NCBI GenBank assembly: GCA_017538775.1
Contig: JAFYIF010000069.1
Location: forward strand, 1-5,188
Reading direction: 5' to 3'
Length of the DNA: 5,188 nucleotides
Origin: Oscillospiraceae bacterium
GTDB taxonomy: Bacteria; Bacillota; Clostridia; Oscillospirales; Oscillospiraceae
This document shows positions 1 to 5,188 of this stretch, piece after piece. The position numbers were made by a program, and so were the translations under genes. How positions within the stretch are numbered: the stretch's first letter is position 1; each line of letters starts with the position of its first letter. The notes under the pieces are model-generated. The model saw only the letters and a list, made by a program, of their open reading frames with translations, searched no databases and was not told the origin of the DNA.

Positions 1-1004
1 AGGGCCAGCTTGGTGGTGGTGGAGCCGCAGTCTATGCCCAGCCAGGCCCGGCCGCTGTATGTATCGAGGTCTGTTTGCGGCAGAGTGGCCGCGGCGTGGC
101 GGCTGCGGAAGGCCTCCCGGTCCTCTTCTGTGGCGAACAGAGGGGCCAGCCGCTGGCTGCGGGGGGAAGGCGGGGCCTGTTCCAAAGTCCGCTGCAGTTC
201 GGCGCAGGTGTAGAGCCGCTCGTCTGTCTCCGCCGCGTAGAGGGCCGCGCCCAAAGCCACGGTGAAACGGGACAGTTCCGGCAGCAGGCCGGTCTTTTCG
301 TCCAGGCCCAAAGTTTCCCGAAAACGTTTTCGTAAACCGGCGCAATAGTAGAGGGGGCCGCCCAAAAAGAGCACGTTGCCGGAGATGCGGCGGCCCTGGG
401 CCAGGCCGGTGATGGTCTGGTCCACCACGGCCTGGAAGATGCTGGCCGCCACGTCGGACTTGACCGCTCCCTGGTTGAGCAGGGGCTGGACGTCGCTTTT
501 GGCGAACACGCCGCAGCGGGAGGCCACGGGATAGAGTCGGGTGGCTGTGAGGCTCGCCTGATCCATCTCGTCCACGGTCATATCCAGCAGCACGGCCATC
601 TGGTCGATGAAGGCGCCGGTGCCCCCGGCGCAGGAGCCGTTCATGCGCTGGTCCGCGCCGCCGCTGAAGAAGATGACCTTGGCGTCCTCCCCGCCCAGCT
701 CGATGGCCACGTCGGTCTCCGGCCACAGGCGCGACACCGCCCGGCCCGTGGCGTAGACCTCCTGCACGAAGGGCAGGCCCGCCCGCTCGGCGAGCCCCAG
801 GCCCGCGGAGCCGGACAGGGCGAAGCTGAAGCTCTCCTCCCCGATGACGGGCGCGGCGCCGGCCAACAGCTCGGCTGCGCACTGGCGCACTTGGGAGAAG
901 TGCCGCTCATAGCGGGAATATATCACGTTCAGCCCCCGGGCCGCCACCAGCTTCACCGTGGTGGAGCCGATGTCCAGGCCCAGAGACAGCCTGTTTTCGC
1001 TCAT
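1..1004 (-). CDS. Large 2-hydroxyacyl-CoA dehydratase activase-like ATPase (BadF/BadG/HgdC family), N-terminal part, cut by window edge
   Basis: Open on the minus strand from ATG at 1004 to the left edge: 334 full codons and no stop. Residues 8-20 (LGLDIGSTTVKLV) form the phosphate-1 loop of the ASKHA ATPase fold. ELGGEDAK (102-109), NGSCAGGTGAF (122-132) and FLGGP (213-217) are further family motifs. Cys125 and Cys164 have the 39-residue spacing of the two HgdC cysteines that hold the [4Fe-4S] cluster at the dimer interface. Known for the family: ATP hydrolysis drives electron transfer to a 2-hydroxyacyl-CoA dehydratase. A second phosphate-1 motif, WLGIDCGSTTTKLA, starts at residue 321, so this is probably the long form with tandem ATPase domains followed by dehydratase-like regions. 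The substrate of that form is unproven. The start is fixed because the first motif begins at residue 8 and no upstream start exists in frame, yet no Shine-Dalgarno is visible. The gene is divergent from galE. Family certain; exact function unknown. Confidence 0.9.
   Translation of the reverse strand, partial: MSENRLSLGLDIGSTTVKLVAARGLNVIYSRYERHFSQVRQCAAELLAGAAPVIGEESFSFALSGSAGLGLAERAGLPFVQEVYATGRAVSRLWPETDVAIELGGEDAKVIFFSGGADQRMNGSCAGGTGAFIDQMAVLLDMTVDEMDQASLTATRLYPVASRCGVFAKSDVQPLLNQGAVKSDVAASIFQAVVDQTITGLAQGRRISGNVLFLGGPLYYCAGLRKRFRETLGLDEKTGLLPELSRFTVALGAALYAAETDERLYTCAELQRTLEQAPPSPRSQRLAPLFATEEDREAFRSRHAAATLPQTDLDTYSGRAWLGIDCGSTTTKLA
319..332. repeat. Perfect 14-bp palindrome with central CpG, cre-like, inside the activase gene
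   Basis: CGAAAACGTTTTCG equals its own reverse complement. It covers activase codons 225-229 (Arg-Lys-Arg-Phe-Arg), about 670 bp inside the gene. LacI/GalR-family operators, including CcpA cre sites, are palindromes with a central CG. Against the Bacillus cre consensus TGWAANCGNTNWCA only the two outermost bases differ. Symmetry and position are seen directly; regulator binding is a guess, and a chance origin is quite possible. Confidence 0.3.
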
Positions 1005-1046
1005 GCTTATATTTAATACGAAAAAACTCAGAAAGATACTGCTGTT

Positions 1047-1075
1047 ATTATAATCGCCTTTTCTCGTAAAGAAAA
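1047..1075 (-). promoter_or_regulatory. Candidate sigma-A promoter of the activase gene
   Basis: Read on the minus strand, a perfect -10 hexamer TATAAT lies at 1052-1047. Seventeen bases upstream is a poor -35, TTTTCT (1075-1070), matching three of six consensus bases. Transcription would start near 1040 and give an AT-rich leader of about 35 nt before ATG 1004. The weak -35 and the overlapping inverted repeat would fit a promoter that needs help or is controlled, but that is inference. The same AT-rich stretch also reads TATAAT on the plus strand (1049-1054), without a good -35. Confidence 0.45.
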
Positions 1076-1077
1076 GG
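1057..1077. repeat. Inverted repeat, 8-bp arms and 5-bp spacer, in the activase promoter
   Basis: CCTTTTCT (1057-1064) and AGAAAAGG (1070-1077) are perfect reverse complements around the spacer CGTAA. The right arm covers the proposed activase -35 hexamer, and the element ends 65 bp before the galE -35. The arms are AT-rich and no T-run follows on either strand, so an operator for a dimeric regulator fits better than a terminator. The regulator is unknown. Confidence 0.4.
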
Positions 1078-1142
1078 GGGTATTCGCCGGAAAAACCGAA
1101 TTTTCCACGCCTGCCGCGGCCACGTGTTCAACCAGCTTTCAT

Positions 1143-1171
1143 TTGACAAGGCTGGGGCTGGCAGGTAGAAT
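1143..1171 (+). promoter_or_regulatory. Sigma-A promoter of galE
   Basis: A perfect -35 TTGACA (1143-1148), a 17-bp spacer, and -10 TAGAAT (1166-1171, five of six consensus bases). Transcription should begin near 1178, giving a leader of about 42 nt. It is the strongest promoter match in the window. The near-consensus form suggests steady expression unless something represses it. Confidence 0.82.
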
Positions 1172-1183
1172 AAAGATAGAGAA

Positions 1184-1201
1184 GTCCGCTCTTTCGCGGA
1201 C
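1184..1201 (+). promoter_or_regulatory. Small hairpin at the 5' end of the galE leader
   Basis: GTCCGC (1184-1189) and GCGGAC (1196-1201) pair perfectly around the loop TCTTTC. The hairpin would sit about six nucleotides from the predicted mRNA 5' end and stops five bases before the Shine-Dalgarno, which it leaves free. No T-run follows, so it is not a terminator. A stabilising 5' stem-loop or a protein-binding site are possible roles; neither is shown. Confidence 0.45.
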
Positions 1202-1206
1202 CCGAC

Positions 1207-1212
1207 GGGAGG
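1207..1212 (+). promoter_or_regulatory. Ribosome binding site of galE
   Basis: GGGAGG lies seven bases before ATG 1220. It supports that start over an out-of-frame ATG at 1213, which directly abuts the Shine-Dalgarno and would give only a short peptide. Confidence 0.88.
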
Positions 1213-1219
1213 ATGAAAA

Positions 1220-2221
1220 ATGGCCGTTTTACTGACCGGCGGCGCCGGTTATATCGGTTCCCATACAGCGGTGGAGCTGCTCTCCGCCGGCTATCAGGTG
1301 GTGCTGGCGGACAATTTCTGCAACAGCTCGCCCCAGGTGCCCCGGCGCATCGAACAGCTCACCGGCAAGCCCGCCCCCATCTATCAGCTTGACGTGAGGG
1401 ACGCAGACGCCTTGGAGCAGGTGTTCAAAGAGAACCAGGTGGACGCGGTGATCCATTTCGCCGGTCTGAAGGCGGTGGGCGAGTCGGTGGAGCGTCCCCT
1501 GCTCTATTACCGCAACAATCTGGACGCCACCCTGACCCTGCTGGAAGTGATGGCCAAATACAGCTGCCACCGGCTGATCTTCAGCTCCTCGGCCACGGTC
1601 TACGGCGACCCGGAGCGGGTGCCGGTGAACGAGGATATGCCCGTGGGCGGCTGCTCCAACCCCTACGGCCGCACCAAGCTGATGATCGAGCAGATACTGC
1701 TGGACGCGGCGGCGGCTGACCCCGGATTGTCCGTGGTGCTGCTGCGCTACTTCAACCCGGTGGGGGCCCATCCCAGCGGCCTGCTGGGGGAAAAGCCCAA
1801 CGGCATCCCCAACAACCTGATGCCCTACATCACCCAGGTGGCGGCGGGCATCCGGGACCACCTGAACGTCTTCGGCAACGACTACCCCACCCCGGACGGC
1901 ACCGGCGTGCGGGACTACATCCACGTCTGCGACCTGGCGGAGGGCCATCTGCGGGCCCTGGAGTACGCGGAGACCCACCGGGGGGCCGAGGCCTTCAACC
2001 TGGGCACCGGCGTTGGCTACAGCGTCCTGGACGTGGTACACGCCTTCGAGCGGGCCAACGGCCTGACCATCCCCCTGGTCTTCGCCCCCCGGCGGGCCGG
2101 CGACCTGCCAGCGTACTGGGCCGACGCGGAAAAGGCCGCCCGGCTGCTGAACTGGCGGACGCGCCGGAGCCTGGAGCAGATGTGCGCCGACTCCTGGCGC
2201 TGGCAGCGCAACTGCGACTGA
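1220..2221 (+). CDS. galE: UDP-glucose 4-epimerase
   Basis: Cytoplasmic, NAD-dependent enzyme that interconverts UDP-galactose and UDP-glucose: the last step of the Leloir galactose pathway and a source of UDP-galactose for surface glycans. At 333 aa it is about as long as E. coli GalE (338) and keeps the same residue numbering. The Rossmann motif GGAGYIGS spans 7-14. Asp31 would hold the NAD ribose, HFAGLKAVGES (79-89) contains Lys84, and the catalytic set is Ser124, Tyr149 and Lys153 (Y-x3-K in SNPYGRTK). Asn179 in RYFNPVGAHPSG, Asn199, and GVRDYIHVCDLA (229-240, with Arg231) belong to the UDP-sugar side. The C-terminal stretch APRRAGDLPAYWAD (289-302) holds Arg292, Asp295 and Tyr299. A bulky residue at 299, as in E. 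coli, is associated with preference for UDP-Gal/Glc over N-acetylated sugars. The gene has its own promoter and Shine-Dalgarno, with no other gal genes beside it. No defects seen. Confidence 0.97.
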   Translation: MAVLLTGGAGYIGSHTAVELLSAGYQVVLADNFCNSSPQVPRRIEQLTGKPAPIYQLDVRDADALEQVFKENQVDAVIHFAGLKAVGESVERPLLYYRNNLDATLTLLEVMAKYSCHRLIFSSSATVYGDPERVPVNEDMPVGGCSNPYGRTKLMIEQILLDAAAADPGLSVVLLRYFNPVGAHPSGLLGEKPNGIPNNLMPYITQVAAGIRDHLNVFGNDYPTPDGTGVRDYIHVCDLAEGHLRALEYAETHRGAEAFNLGTGVGYSVLDVVHAFERANGLTIPLVFAPRRAGDLPAYWADAEKAARLLNWRTRRSLEQMCADSWRWQRNCD

Positions 2222-2229
2222 GCCAATCC

Positions 2230-2280
2230 GACGGGCTTCGAGCCGCTCTTAGCGCCTTCGCGCATACTCCTACACCCGTC
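2230..2280 (+). other. Self-complementary region just after galE, possible 3' end or weak terminator
   Basis: Nine bases after the galE stop, GACGGG (2230-2235) can pair with CCCGTC (2275-2280). Between them lie short hairpins: GGCT-TCG-AGCC (2234-2244), CGCT-CTT-AGCG (2244-2254) and GCGC-CTTC-GCGC (2252-2263). Some share bases, so not all can form at once. The sequence after it, ATTTTCCTT, is a poor U-tract. It may end or stabilise the galE transcript, but it is not a standard intrinsic terminator. The rest of the gap up to 2379 is AT-richer and shows nothing I can name. Confidence 0.25.
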
Positions 2281-2379
2281 ATTTTCCTTCCTCTGCGCCG
2301 CGGAATCAGGCGAAAAAGCCAAATTACCCGCCGAATTTCGTAAGATATACCAAACGTATCAGTCATCCCAACAAACTGC

Positions 2380-2408
2380 TTGCATTTCAATTTTGCGCGT
2401 ATTATGAT
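2380..2408 (+). promoter_or_regulatory. Candidate sigma-A promoter of ppdK
   Basis: -35 TTGCAT (2380-2385, only TTG matches consensus), a 17-bp spacer (2386-2402), and -10 TATGAT (2403-2408, five of six). Predicted transcription start is near 2415, giving a leader of about 75 nt. The placement in the AT-rich part of the gap and the correct spacer support it; the weak -35 leaves doubt. If right, ppdK is transcribed independently of galE. Confidence 0.5.
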
Positions 2409-2475
2409 AAAGACAGGCCCCCCAGGGAATACTTTCCGACAGGGCATTGGATGCACACGAGAATCTTTTGATAAA

Positions 2476-2482
2476 AGGAAGG
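2476..2482 (+). promoter_or_regulatory. Ribosome binding site of ppdK
   Basis: AGGAAGG lies eight bases before ATG 2491. It decides the start: the frame stays open upstream to a TTG at 2380 and an ATG at 2404, but these fall inside the proposed promoter hexamers and lack a Shine-Dalgarno. Confidence 0.88.
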
Positions 2483-2490
2483 AACGAGCC

Positions 2491-5133
<2,643 letters not shown>

Positions 5134-5188
5134 GGCAAAGAGCGGAAAGTCGCTTGAATCGAAACCCAAAGCGGAATCTGCGGCGACG
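5134..5188. other. Downstream flank of ppdK, nothing recognised
   Basis: The 55 bases after the ppdK stop show no start codon with a ribosome site and no T-run. A 5-bp stem, GTCGC (5149-5153) with GCGAC (5183-5187), is possible but too small and widely spaced to call. Any terminator must lie beyond the window. Confidence 0.5.

Noticed and set aside
10..335. Small plus-strand open frames opposite the activase gene
   Set aside because: The minus strand carries a continuous, motif-rich ATPase frame here. The plus frames overlap each other in different registers and are low in information.
1229..2041. A 270-codon open frame antisense to galE
   Set aside because: Shadow of galE from the same composition effect. 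There are no recognisable motifs, and the plus-strand frame carries every GalE catalytic residue.
1202..2235. The 8-mer CCGACGGG before galE (1202-1209) and after it (2228-2235), as possible flanking repeats of an inserted unit
   Set aside because: Eight bases of GC-rich sequence recur readily by chance. The first copy simply overlaps the Shine-Dalgarno, and galE shows no composition difference from its neighbours to suggest insertion.
2412..2443. Two GACAGG copies 26 bp apart in the ppdK leader, as possible regulator half-sites
   Set aside because: Only six bases match, with no third copy and no palindromic partner. The spacing alone is not evidence.
2380..2490. A 37-residue N-terminal extension of PPDK from TTG 2380 or ATG 2404
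   Set aside because: These starts lie within the proposed promoter hexamers and lack a Shine-Dalgarno. The family N-terminus begins at the ATG at 2491, which has one at the right distance.

Overview
The window looks like an ordinary chromosomal stretch of a GC-rich, anaerobic Firmicute, most likely an Oscillospiraceae-type clostridium. This is inference. It rests on the strongly G/C-biased third codon positions, the purine-rich Shine-Dalgarno sites, AT-richer intergenic DNA, a PPDK whose active-site residues track Clostridium symbiosum PPDK with small offsets, and a clostridial-type 2-hydroxyacyl-CoA dehydratase activator. The species cannot be fixed from the sequence.

Layout. (1) Positions 1-1004, minus strand: the N-terminal 334 codons of a large BadF/HgdC-family ATPase (acyl-CoA dehydratase activase). 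The gene runs off the left edge just as a second copy of its nucleotide-binding motif begins. (2) Positions 1005-1219: a divergent intergenic region with a clear sigma-A promoter for galE, a weaker promoter for the activase, an 8-bp-stem inverted repeat over the activase -35 region, and a small hairpin in the galE leader. (3) Positions 1220-2221, plus strand: complete galE, UDP-glucose 4-epimerase, collinear with E. coli GalE through its key residues. (4) Positions 2222-2490: a 269-bp gap that starts with GC-rich self-complementary sequence (a possible galE 3' end) and becomes AT-rich, with a plausible ppdK promoter and a leader of about 75 nt. (5) Positions 2491-5133, plus strand: complete ppdK, pyruvate, phosphate dikinase, 880 aa. 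(6) Positions 5134-5188: 55 bp after ppdK with no recognisable gene or convincing terminator.

The three genes appear to be separate transcription units. GalE serves galactose use and UDP-sugar supply. PPDK interconverts pyruvate and PEP with ATP/AMP and PPi/Pi, as is common in fermentative anaerobes. The activase family supplies low-potential electrons to radical dehydratases. I see no pathway linking them, and no mobile element, CRISPR array, tRNA, rRNA or defence system. The window does not appear to hold a new biological system. The points most worth checking are a perfect 14-bp cre-like palindrome inside the activase gene, the inverted repeat in the divergent promoter region, and the tandem architecture of the truncated activase.
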